This document shows positions 1 to 6,502 of a stretch of DNA of 13,310 bases, in pieces. The stretch's first letter is position 1. Every line of letters begins with the position of its first letter. A model generated the notes under the pieces. That model did not search any database. It worked only from the letters and a program-made list of their open reading frames with translations, and was not told the origin of the DNA. The translations under genes and the position numbers were made by a program. The stretch is from DAOTTI01 sp034437795 (GTDB lineage: Bacteria; Chloroflexota; UBA11872; UBA12225), in assembly GCA_034437795.1 (NCBI GenBank), contig DAOTTI010000247.1:1-13310 (forward strand). The letters run 5' to 3'.

Positions 1-162
1 ACGGAACACCTCCACAGGAGAACTCAGCACTCCCCTATGGTGGGCACACCGCGGGCCCGGCCTCTCCATTACCCGCACACCGGGTTACTTAGCGCCGCCG
101 TGGATACCCGCTGAGCCAACCAGTTCTGGCAGTGACGCTGGGTTGTAATACTTTGGATTCAC

Positions 163-702
163 ATGGCAGTTCGTCCGATCATTACCGATCAGCAGCACAG
201 CGTCCTGCGGGGCAAGGCCAAGCGCGTGGGGCGCATTGACGAGTCGATCCGGCGCCTGATCGACGACATGATCGACACCATGCGGGCGGCGCCGGGGGTG
301 GGCCTGGCCGCGCCCCAGGTTGGGGTGCCGTTGCGCGTGATCGTCGTTGAGTATGAGGACCAGCTCTATGCCGTCGTGAACCCCGAGATCATCAGGCGTG
401 AGGGGGAGATCACCGACGAGGAGGGCTGCCTGTCGGCGCCCCACTGGCAGGGCCCGGTGAGCCGCGCTGCCAGCGTGGTGGTGAAGGGCCGCGACCGCGA
501 CGGGAAAGAGGTGCGCATCAAGGCGGAGGGCTGGCTGGCGCGCATCTTCCAGCACGAGATCGACCATCTCGAGGGGACCCTCTTTCTGGATCGCGTCCAG
601 GACCGGTCAAAGATCCACTGGGTGGAGCCGGCCGAGGAGGAGGCGCATGAGGTGGCGGAGGTCGGGAGCCGTGGCGCGCCGGCGAAGGACCGCGGGGAAT
701 AG
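163..702 (+). CDS. def: Peptide deformylase
   Basis: Cytoplasmic metalloenzyme that removes the N-formyl group from nascent proteins. All three family motifs are present in the 179-residue product: GVGLAAPQ at residues 45-52, EGCLS at 87-91 (metal ligand Cys89) and QHEIDHLEG at 130-138 (ligands His131 and His135, catalytic Glu132). The length is normal, with a charged C-terminal tail after about residue 148. The ATG at 163 places the N-terminus where the family expects it. No Shine-Dalgarno sequence precedes it; an AT-rich patch with a TACTTT box (149-154) lies just upstream, so a leaderless start is possible but weakly supported. It is followed after 174 bp by fmt, which adds the formyl group that this enzyme removes. 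Bases 1-162 upstream show no gene or RNA that I can recognise. Confidence 0.97.
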   Translation: MAVRPIITDQQHSVLRGKAKRVGRIDESIRRLIDDMIDTMRAAPGVGLAAPQVGVPLRVIVVEYEDQLYAVVNPEIIRREGEITDEEGCLSAPHWQGPVSRAASVVVKGRDRDGKEVRIKAEGWLARIFQHEIDHLEGTLFLDRVQDRSKIHWVEPAEEEAHEVAEVGSRGAPAKDRGE

Positions 703-876
703 CCCGCGGTTCCCCACCAGGTCGATGAGCCTCCGCGGCGAGACCGGCCGGCGCGGGTAGGCGGGGAGGAGCGAGCGGCTGGGGCGCACAGCGCTGCGGC
801 CGTAACGGGGGGCTGCCGGCGGCCGGCGTACCGAAAGCACCTGCGACTGAGAGCGCAGCGGACGGGCGATACAGGC

Positions 877-1863
877 ATGACGGAGCGCACTCTTCAGGGG
901 CCGCCACGGGCGGTGTTCATGGGCACGCCAGAGCTTGCGGCCACCGTCTTGAGGCGGCTGCTGCAACCGGATTCGCCAGTGCGCGTGGTGGCGGTGGTGA
1001 CGCAGCCGGACAAGCCGGTGGGGCGGCGCCAGGTGCTGACGCCCCCGCCGGTGAAGGCGCTGGCCCAGGAGCACGGGCTGGCCGTGCTCCAGCCGGTCAG
1101 CCTGCGCCGGCCGGCCGCGCAGGAAGCGATCCGGCGCCTGGCGCCCGATCTTGGGATCGTGGCGGCCTACGGCAAGCTCCTGCCGCCGGAGGTCCTGGCT
1201 ATCCCGCCGTACGGGTATCTGAACGTCCATCCGTCCTGCCTGCCCCGCTGGCGGGGCCCCTGGCCGGTGGGAGCGGCCATCCTGGCCGGCGATGATGAGA
1301 CTGGCGTGAGCATCATGAAGCTGGACGAAGGCATGGATACGGGGCCGGTGCTGGCGCGCCGTCGCGAGCCGATCCGGCCGGACGACACCACCGGCACGCT
1401 GGAGCAGCGCCTGGCCGCCATCGGCGCGGAGCTCCTGGTGGAGGTCATCCCGCCCTACCTTCGCGGCGACCTGCAGCCGGAACCTCAGGATGACCGTGCG
1501 GCCACCTACTCGGGGCTGGTCCGGAAGGAGGCCGGCGCGCTGGACTGGAACAGGCCGGCGGTTCAGCTCGAGCGCCAGGTGCGCGCCATGCAGCCGTGGC
1601 CGGTGGCGTTCACCTTTTGGGAGGGCAGGCGGCTCAACGTCCTGCGCGCGCGCGTCCTGCCCGCGTCCTCCGGCCCTGCCGGACCAGGGCCGCGCGCCAC
1701 AGGCGAGCCGGGCCGGGTCCTAGCGGTGGACAGGGCGGCCGCGGTGGTCACGGGAGATGGCCTGCTGGTGCTGGAGGAGGTGCAGCTTGAAGGGCGCGGG
1801 CCGATGCCGATCCAGGCCTTTCTGAATGGCCACCGGACCTTCATTGGCAGCCGGTTAGGCTAG
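877..1863 (+). CDS. fmt: Methionyl-tRNA formyltransferase
   Basis: Transfers a formyl group from 10-formyl-tetrahydrofolate to initiator Met-tRNA in the cytoplasm. The 328-residue product has the N-terminal VFMGTPELA strand-loop (13-21) and the catalytic region with Asn116, His118 (within NVHPSCLPRWRG) and Asp154 (in KLDEGMDTG), matching the N-H-D triad of the formyltransferase fold. The C-terminal OB-like domain shows RAMQPWPVAF (236-245) and a GPMPIQAFLNG segment near the end. The ATG at 877 is chosen because VFMGTP is conserved and must be internal; no strong ribosome site is visible. Its TAG stop overlaps the TAG stop of the convergent gene downstream in the palindrome CTAG. Pairing with def is a common bacterial arrangement. 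Confidence 0.97.
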   Translation: MTERTLQGPPRAVFMGTPELAATVLRRLLQPDSPVRVVAVVTQPDKPVGRRQVLTPPPVKALAQEHGLAVLQPVSLRRPAAQEAIRRLAPDLGIVAAYGKLLPPEVLAIPPYGYLNVHPSCLPRWRGPWPVGAAILAGDDETGVSIMKLDEGMDTGPVLARRREPIRPDDTTGTLEQRLAAIGAELLVEVIPPYLRGDLQPEPQDDRAATYSGLVRKEAGALDWNRPAVQLERQVRAMQPWPVAFTFWEGRRLNVLRARVLPASSGPAGPGPRATGEPGRVLAVDRAAAVVTGDGLLVLEEVQLEGRGPMPIQAFLNGHRTFIGSRLG

Positions 1864-2471
1864 CCGGCTCGGGACGCCGGCTGGGCGGGGCCGCGGGTCT
1901 CGCGGCGGGAGCGCTCATTCCGCTTGCCGGCCGCAGGCTGCGCCGGCTGCCCATCAGCCGGCCGGCCTCCCGCCTGGTCGGCCCGCTCCCGCAGCTCACG
2001 GTACTTCTCCTGCAGGCGGGCCAGCTCCTCGTCGGTGCTCTCCTCGACGTCGATGATCTCGTTACGAGCGGCGTGCAGGGCGCGGATCACCTCGTCCAGC
2101 TTGATGTGCAGGGCCCTGGCGTCGCGGTTCTGGGTGTTCTGGATCAGGAAGACCATCAGAAACGTGACGATGGTCGTTCCCGTGTTGATGACTAGCTGCC
2201 AGGTATCTGAGAAGCCAAAGAGCGGGCCGCTGATGGCCCAGGCGCCGACGATAGTGAGGGCCACGAGGAAGGCCCAGGGGCTGCCGACGGCGTTGGCCGT
2301 GGCGGTCGCGATCTGCCCGAACCAGGCGGACACCGCAGCCAGGATGCCGCCGTCGGTGGGGCTTGGCGGCGGGGTCTCGCGGCGCTCCCGCGCCCCTGCG
2401 CGCCCGTTGCCCCTCGACCCGGCGGGCCGTTTCGACCTCCCCCCGCTACGCTGCTCGCCCTCTTTCGTCAC
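1860..2471 (-). CDS. Low-affinity iron permease family small membrane protein
   Basis: The 203-residue product has two membrane helices (about residues 66-84 and 92-110) around the family core LFGFSDTWQLVINTGTT, then FLMVFLIQNTQNRDA and a long amphipathic helix (about 115-166) likely to form a coiled coil. This matches the PF04120 'iron permease' family, named after fungal FET4; transport activity of the bacterial members is not established to my knowledge. The first 40 residues and the last 35 are low-complexity, rich in Arg, Gly, Pro and Ala, and look disordered. The start is GTG at 2471, as no upstream ATG is in frame. A short hairpin (GTTCC-CAAT-GGAAC, 2493-2506) lies 21 bp upstream. The stop overlaps that of fmt by 4 bp. 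Confidence 0.85.
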   Translation of the reverse strand: MTKEGEQRSGGRSKRPAGSRGNGRAGARERRETPPPSPTDGGILAAVSAWFGQIATATANAVGSPWAFLVALTIVGAWAISGPLFGFSDTWQLVINTGTTIVTFLMVFLIQNTQNRDARALHIKLDEVIRALHAARNEIIDVEESTDEELARLQEKYRELRERADQAGGRPADGQPAQPAAGKRNERSRRETRGPAQPASRAG

Positions 2472-2610
2472 GTGGTGGCCCTACCCAGCGCTGTTCCCAA
2501 TGGAACCGTTCTCACGCCACTGAAGCAAATACCGTGCCGGGGACACGGCTGCCGGCCTGCGCTGTCCGCGGCGGGCGCCCTGTTCCCACTGCCGAAGGGA
2601 GAGGGAACAA
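2472..2610. other. Gene-free stretch upstream of the iron permease family gene
   Basis: No coding region is supportable here. It should hold the promoter of the minus-strand gene starting at 2471, but I see no convincing -10/-35 pair. Visible structure: a small hairpin GTTCC-CAAT-GGAAC at 2493-2506, and a partial copy of the REP-like element at 2582-2608 (GTTCCC, then AAGGGAGAGGGAAC) that leads into the two fuller copies at 2611-2685 and 2721-2795. Confidence 0.5.
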
Positions 2611-2685
2611 TAGGCGGCGCCCTGACCCTAACCCTCTCCCTTTGGGAGAGGGAACTGCTCGCTGGCCATGAATGAACCGGGCTAG
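2611..2685. repeat. REP-like hairpin element, copy A1
   Basis: The core is a perfect 9-bp stem, CCCTCTCCC (2632-2640) and GGGAGAGGG (2644-2652), with a TTT loop. It is preceded by TAGGCGGCGCC and CCCTGACCCTAA and followed by the flank CTCGCTGGCCATGAATG, ending in GGGCTAG. A second, more diverged copy begins exactly 110 bp later. Similar hairpins occur at 5315-5335 and 9530-9550, so this is a dispersed family. It lies downstream of cinA on the minus strand and could fold at the end of its transcript, but there is no T-tract, so a terminator role is only inferred. Confidence 0.8.
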
Positions 2686-2696
2686 CTCCGAGCTGC

Positions 2697-2795
2697 TCTC
2701 ACCCTGGCTCGCTCCCAAAGTAGGCGGCGCCGTCACCCTGGCCCGCTCCCAAGCGGAGAAGCGGCTCCAGACTGGCTGCGAATGGTCCAGGCTAG
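2697..2795. repeat. REP-like element, copy A2 with an extra half copy
   Basis: The main copy runs 2721-2795. It shares TAGGCGGCGCC at the left, GTCACCCTGGCCCGCTCCC in the centre and a diverged right flank (ACTGGCTGCGAATGGTCC, then GGCTAG) with copy A1, offset by 110 bp at both ends. A half copy, TCACCCTGGCTCGCTCCCAA (2698-2717), precedes it by 35 bp. The terminal CTAG contains the TAG stop codon of the minus-strand cinA gene, so the element reaches into the coding end. Confidence 0.7.
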
Positions 2796-4000
2796 ACCTG
2801 ATCGAGCAGATATTCGCGCAGCAGGTTGAGGGCGTAGAGCACGGCGCGGCGCCGGATGATGGCAGGGGCGGTCGTATCCAGGCGATTGGCGCGCGCCAGC
2901 TCGCGCCCGCTTGCATTGACCAGCACTGTATAGGAGCGCCGGCCCGGGGTGGCCCCTTCACGCGGCACGACGTCCGCGGCGAGCGCCAAGCCCAGATCGG
3001 CCCCGAACTGGCGCACTGCCTCGACGGCAAGGTCGAGGGCGCGTTGTGCGCCAGGCCCATTGGCGTCATCGACGCCAATTGACGCGGGGGGAGCCGCGCT
3101 GACCAGCCCGCCCTTGAAGCGAGCGCCGGCCGCCTCGCTGAGATCGCTGGCGATCAGGCCGCCGGTGAACTCCTCCGCGGTGGCTACGGTCAACCCCGCC
3201 TGTTCCAGCAGCCTGGCCGCTACCCCCGCCAGGGACTCCTCGTCCAGGCCGTAGATGGCGCGGCCCAGCGCCTCCCGCACCCGCGGCTCCAGGGCGTCGA
3301 GCATGGCCCTGGCCGCCGCCTCGGTCGGGGCCTTGGCGCTGGTCCGGACGTGGACCCCGTCCGCCTTGGCGTAGGTGGCGATGGTGGGATTGGTGGAGGC
3401 CAGCAAGGGCCGGATCAGCTCTTCGACGGCGGACTCGCCGATGCCGACCACCTTGAACGTTCTGGTGAGGATGATGGCCCCGCCCTGGCGCGCCCGCAGG
3501 CGAGGCACGACCTCGTGCTCCCACATGCGGTACATCTCGCCCGGAACGCCGGGCATGGCCACGATGACGCGCCCATCGCGCTCCACCCACCAGCCGGGCG
3601 CCGTGCCGATGGGGTTGCGGAGCACCTGGGCCGACTTGATCAGGGTGGCCTGCTTGATGTTGCTCTCTGGCATGGCCATGCCCCGCCGGGCGAAGAAGGC
3701 GCGCAGCTCGACCTCGAGGTCGGGCTGGACCTCCATCGCCTCACCCAGCAAGGCGCTGATCGCCTCCCGCGTCAGGTCGTCCTCCGTGGGGCCAAGGCCG
3801 CCGGTAATGACGATCAGCTCCGACCGCTCCCAGGCGCGGCGCAGGTGCTCGGTCAGCCGGCCCAGGTTATCGCCGAGCTGGGAGATGTAGAAGCAATCGA
3901 TGCCTAATGCCGAAAGCCGCTGGGCCAGCCAGGAGGCGTTGGTGTCGGTAATGTGGCCCAGGAGCAGCTCCGTGCCGACTGAAACGATCTCCGCGCGCAT
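2792..4000 (-). CDS. cinA: CinA-like protein with degenerate C-terminal NMN-deamidase domain
   Basis: The 402-residue product has the two-domain CinA layout. Residues 1-170 form a molybdopterin-binding-like (COG1058) domain with GTELLLGHITDTN (9-21), GGLGPTEDD (67-75) and MPGVPGEMYRM (149-159), all intact. The family is linked to ADP-ribose/pyridine-nucleotide repair. Residues about 255-402 correspond to the PncC domain, which normally converts NMN to nicotinate mononucleotide. Here the signature ESCTGG reads EEFTGG (276-281), so the expected serine is Glu277. The usual VAYSN segment is shortened (about 300-311), and the glycine-rich AGPGGGT region reads DVVPREGATPG. The reading frame is continuous and the fold-forming GADLGLAL is kept, so this looks like a pseudo-enzyme domain, not a frameshift. 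The start is ATG at 4000. No Shine-Dalgarno is evident; a heptanucleotide repeat array begins 4 bp upstream. Confidence 0.9.
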   Translation of the reverse strand: MRAEIVSVGTELLLGHITDTNASWLAQRLSALGIDCFYISQLGDNLGRLTEHLRRAWERSELIVITGGLGPTEDDLTREAISALLGEAMEVQPDLEVELRAFFARRGMAMPESNIKQATLIKSAQVLRNPIGTAPGWWVERDGRVIVAMPGVPGEMYRMWEHEVVPRLRARQGGAIILTRTFKVVGIGESAVEELIRPLLASTNPTIATYAKADGVHVRTSAKAPTEAAARAMLDALEPRVREALGRAIYGLDEESLAGVAARLLEQAGLTVATAEEFTGGLIASDLSEAAGARFKGGLVSAAPPASIGVDDANGPGAQRALDLAVEAVRQFGADLGLALAADVVPREGATPGRRSYTVLVNASGRELARANRLDTTAPAIIRRRAVLYALNLLREYLLDQV

Positions 4001-4004
4001 ATTC

Positions 4005-4079
4005 AGGTGCTCAGCTCACCGTTCTCAATGCTCAATGCCCAGTGCCCTCTCAATGCTCAGCGCTCGGTGCTCAGTACTC
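4005..4079. repeat. Degenerate heptanucleotide repeat array, copy 1
   Basis: Read on the minus strand this is a run of 7-bp units beginning with GAG: GAGTACT, GAGCACC, GAGCGCT, GAGCATT (4079 down to 4052, in perfect register), an 11-bp irregular unit, GGGCATT, GAGCATT, then less regular GAGAACG and GAGCACCT units. It fills nearly the whole 94-bp gap between the oxidoreductase stop and the cinA start, and so forms the immediate 5' leader of cinA. Related 7-bp arrays occur at 5243-5305 and 9449-9497. Confidence 0.8.
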
Positions 4080-4094
4080 GATTACCCCGCCGTT

Positions 4095-5132
4095 CTAGCC
4101 GCCGGGCTCGGAGGGAGGCGGGAGGAGGTCTTCCATCGCCACCTCGCGACCTTCGCGGGAGGAGCGGTGGATGGCCAGACACAGCGCCAGGGAGGCGCGC
4201 CCGTCTTCCCCCGGAATGCGCGGGTCGCGCCCCTCGGTGATGGCGGCGATGAACTCGGCGTCTTCGGCCAGCACCGCCGTGTTGACGCGCCGCTCGGGGT
4301 CAGTCAGCGGGGGCACTTCAATCAGGCGCTCGGCGCCGTCACCAGTGTACCGGAGGCGCAGGCCGCGGCCCTCGGTGATGACCATGGCGCGGGTGCCCAG
4401 AATGGCTCGCCACGTTCCGCCACCCAGTGGGACGCTCAGTCCCCCTTCGAAGCCGCCCACCGCACCTGAGCGGAAGGTGAGCGTGGCCCGCACGAAGTCG
4501 TCGAACTCCGGGTAATCGGCGCGCGAGCAGATGACGCGGCCGTGGATGCGCACGACGGGGCCGGCTACCGCTTCGCCCACCCAGCGCAGGAAGTCCACCT
4601 CATGGATACCCCACTCAATGGTGAAGCCCCCACCGCGGCGCCAGTCGCGGCGCCACCAGGGCATCTCGGCGGGAGAGGCGTCACCAAACCGGCGGCTCCA
4701 GCAGGCCACCAGGTTCCCGAGCTCGCCATCCAGCAGGAGGCTGCGCATGCGCTGCAGCTGGGGCCAGTAGCGCAGCACCTGGCCCACCATCAGGCGCACG
4801 CCGGCCTGCCGGCAGGCGTCGATCATCTGGGTGGCCGCTTCCAGGGTGTGGGCGATCGGCTTTTCGACGAAGACGTGGCGCCCGGCCTGTGCGGCGGCAA
4901 TGGTGTGCTCGGCGTGCAGGTGGGGCGGGCTGCAGACCCAGACCGCGTCGGCGTGCTCCCACAGGTCCGCCTCACTGGCAACGGCGCGGCCGCCGAACTG
5001 CGCGGCGCGCTCCTGGGCCCGCTCGAGCACAGGGTCGGCAAAGGCGGTGATGCGCACCTCTGGCAGGCGCTGCAGCGCCGCCAGGTGAGCGCTAGCGATG
5101 GTGCCCGCACCAATAAAGCCGGCTCGGATCAT
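4095..5132 (-). CDS. Gfo/Idh/MocA family NAD(P)-dependent oxidoreductase
   Basis: The 345-residue product has an N-terminal Rossmann fold (GFIGAGTIASAH, residues 5-16), the family EKP motif at 90-92 with its catalytic-region Lys91, and an alpha/beta C-terminal domain with GGGFTIEWGIHEVD (167-180), where His177 fits the position of the conserved histidine. The length is normal. The substrate cannot be told from sequence; the family oxidises sugars, inositols or related polyols. The start is ATG at 5132 with a good AGGGGG ribosome site 6 bp upstream. It is transcribed divergently from the lipid locus. A link to inositol supply for that locus is only a guess. The gene runs in the same direction as cinA, 94 bp downstream, and may be co-transcribed with it. 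Confidence 0.92.
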   Translation of the reverse strand: MIRAGFIGAGTIASAHLAALQRLPEVRITAFADPVLERAQERAAQFGGRAVASEADLWEHADAVWVCSPPHLHAEHTIAAAQAGRHVFVEKPIAHTLEAATQMIDACRQAGVRLMVGQVLRYWPQLQRMRSLLLDGELGNLVACWSRRFGDASPAEMPWWRRDWRRGGGFTIEWGIHEVDFLRWVGEAVAGPVVRIHGRVICSRADYPEFDDFVRATLTFRSGAVGGFEGGLSVPLGGGTWRAILGTRAMVITEGRGLRLRYTGDGAERLIEVPPLTDPERRVNTAVLAEDAEFIAAITEGRDPRIPGEDGRASLALCLAIHRSSREGREVAMEDLLPPPSEPGG

Positions 5133-5242
5133 GGAGACCCCCTGGGCAGATGATGGTGAGCGCGCATTCGGACCGGCACTCTACATCGTAGCGTTTCAGC
5201 GCCGTCGGCCCAGAAGCTCAGTCGAGGCGGGATGAGCAGACG

Positions 5243-5305
5243 GAGTAGCAAGCAGTGAGTAGCGAGGCGCGAGTGGCGAGGCGCGAGTGGCGAGGAGCGA
5301 GTGAA
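5243..5305. repeat. Degenerate heptanucleotide repeat array, copy 2
   Basis: Nine consecutive 7-bp units in perfect register: GAGTAGC, AAGCAGT, GAGTAGC, GAGGCGC, GAGTGGC, GAGGCGC, GAGTGGC, GAGGAGC, GAGTGAA. The 14-bp pair GAGGCGCGAGTGGC is duplicated exactly (5264-5277 and 5278-5291). It lies in the divergent gap between the oxidoreductase and the acyltransferase operon, 9 bp before a REP-like hairpin. Confidence 0.88.
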
Positions 5306-5310
5306 ACGCC

Positions 5311-5375
5311 CTGGCCCTCTCCCATAAGGAGAGGGGGCTCGTTCGCGGGTGGTGAATAGGCCAGGCAAGGTGGCG
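5311..5375. repeat. REP-like hairpin element, copy B
   Basis: 8-bp perfect stem CCCTCTCC (5315-5322) and GGAGAGGG (5328-5335) with a 5-nt loop. The right flank GGCTCGTTCGCGGGTGGTGAAT aligns without large gaps to the flank of copy A1 (2656-2674), showing that the repeated unit is longer than the hairpin. It sits upstream of the acyltransferase promoter and outside any gene. Confidence 0.75.
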
Positions 5376-5406
5376 CTGCGTGAGTCGGCGCGGGGTGCGG
5401 GGGGCA

Positions 5407-5436
5407 TTGTCACGCCTCGCTCTCCCCACCTATACT
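5407..5436 (+). promoter_or_regulatory. Sigma-70-type promoter of the acyltransferase/PimA-like locus
   Basis: TTGTCA at 5407-5412 (5 of 6 to the TTGACA consensus), an 18-bp spacer and TATACT at 5431-5436 (5 of 6 to TATAAT). Transcription would begin near 5443 and give a leader of about 30 nt before the ATG at 5474. The leader is almost entirely pyrimidine and has no Shine-Dalgarno sequence. The rest of the 341-bp divergent gap holds the two repeats described and, at about 5176-5190 on the minus strand, only a weak TACGAT box for the oxidoreductase. Confidence 0.72.
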
Positions 5437-5473
5437 TCTCCCACCTTTCCCTCCATCTTCTCTTACCTTGCCC

Positions 5474-6502
5474 ATGACCACCACACCGGATATCGGGCCC
5501 GCAGCCGCGGAGCAGCGCTCCATTGTACGCCTGCGGACGCTGGCCACGCTGGCCGCCTGGCACGCCTGGCAGGGGCTGGATGCCCTACTGCCGCGGACGG
5601 CGCGGTTCTGGCTGGCTACGGCCGCGGGCGAGTTGCTGTACTGGCTGCTGCCGGCCAAGCGCCGGGCGGTGCTGGAGAACATGGCGCACGTGCTGGGCCC
5701 GCGGGCGTCTCCGGCCGAGGTGCGCCTGATGGCCAAGCGCTCCTTCCGCAACTTTGCTAAATATCTCTCCGAGTTCACGCACCTGCCCCGCTGGTCCAGC
5801 GCCGACCTGGAGCGACTGATGACGGACGTGCAGGGCTGGGAGCACGTCGAGGCGGCGCTGGGAGATGGGAAAGGCGCCATCTTCGTGTGCCCGCACTTTG
5901 GTAACTGGGACATCGGGGGCTGGTTCTTTGGCCGGCGCCACGCCTTCGCCGCCGTGGCTGAACCCCTGGAGCCGCCGGAGCTGGACGCGCTGGTGCAGGG
6001 CTGGCGACGGGCAAAGCACATCGGGATCATCCCGCTGGCGCGCGCGCCGCGAGGGGTCCTGCGCATGCTGCAGCAGGGTGGGATCGTCGCTCTCGTCGTG
6101 GACCGGCCAACCCACGTCCAGGGAGATGGTGTGCCGGTCCGGTTCTTCGGGGAGTGGACGCGGGTGCCGGGGGGCGCGGCCCATTTTGCCCTCAAGACCG
6201 GCGCCCCCGTCCTCGCGGCCGCCGTCTGGCGGACGCCCCAGAACACCTACGCCGGCTTCATCCTGCCCCCGCACCGCTTTACGCCCAGCGCCGACCGTGA
6301 GGACGACGTGGCGCGGGTCATGCAACGGATCATGGAGGACATGGAGGCCATCATCCGGTCCCATCCCGACCAGTGGTACATGTTCCGCCGCATGTGGCCG
6401 TGCCCGCCGGCGTGGCAAACGCGCCCCGCAGGGAGGCCGGTGGCCGCGGAGCCGGCGGCCGTGCTGTCGGCCGTGTCCGGCGAGGTGGCGGGGACGTCAT
6501 GA
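5474..6502 (+). CDS. PatA/HtrB-type lysophospholipid acyltransferase 1
   Basis: The 342-residue product belongs to the LPLAT superfamily (lipid A acyltransferase/PatA branch). It has the catalytic HX4D motif HFGNWD at residues 141-146, substrate-region motifs VAEPLEPPEL (161-170) and FFGEWTRVPGG (224-234), and the terminal HPDQWYMF (297-304). A hydrophobic N-terminal segment (about 42-60) suits peripheral membrane attachment. VAE-L-P and FFGE resemble mycobacterial PatA, which acylates the mannose of PIMs. ATG 5474 is chosen over a TTG two codons upstream; neither has a ribosome site. It is the first gene after the promoter at 5407-5436, and its TGA overlaps the ATG of the next acyltransferase (ATGA). 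The last 30 residues, after the MWP segment, are Ala/Pro-rich and probably not catalytic. Acceptor specificity is inferred from the neighbouring PimA-like gene. Confidence 0.88.
   Translation: MTTTPDIGPAAAEQRSIVRLRTLATLAAWHAWQGLDALLPRTARFWLATAAGELLYWLLPAKRRAVLENMAHVLGPRASPAEVRLMAKRSFRNFAKYLSEFTHLPRWSSADLERLMTDVQGWEHVEAALGDGKGAIFVCPHFGNWDIGGWFFGRRHAFAAVAEPLEPPELDALVQGWRRAKHIGIIPLARAPRGVLRMLQQGGIVALVVDRPTHVQGDGVPVRFFGEWTRVPGGAAHFALKTGAPVLAAAVWRTPQNTYAGFILPPHRFTPSADREDDVARVMQRIMEDMEAIIRSHPDQWYMFRRMWPCPPAWQTRPAGRPVAAEPAAVLSAVSGEVAGTS

Noticed and set aside
1..162. tRNA, small RNA or gene end upstream of def
   Set aside because: No cloverleaf, no convincing coding frame and only short GC-rich inverted pairs (such as ACCC/GGGT at 73-87).
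703..876. Extra gene or repeat copy in the def-fmt gap
   Set aside because: A TAGGCGGGGAGG stretch recalls the repeat edge, but there is no hairpin and no credible open frame.
2792..3300. Frameshift or pseudogene in cinA as the cause of the odd C-terminal domain
   Set aside because: Recognisable family sequence continues in one frame to a normal end (GADLGLAL and the last helix), so substitution and loop loss explain it better than a frameshift.
5243..5305. CRISPR array
   Set aside because: The units are 7 bp with no spacers of 25-40 bp and no cas genes are present.
6373..6498. Longer N-terminus for the second acyltransferase from an ATG at 6373
   Set aside because: It lies wholly inside the first acyltransferase and encodes an Arg/Gly-rich stretch; ATG 6499 gives the family N-terminus and an ATGA overlap.
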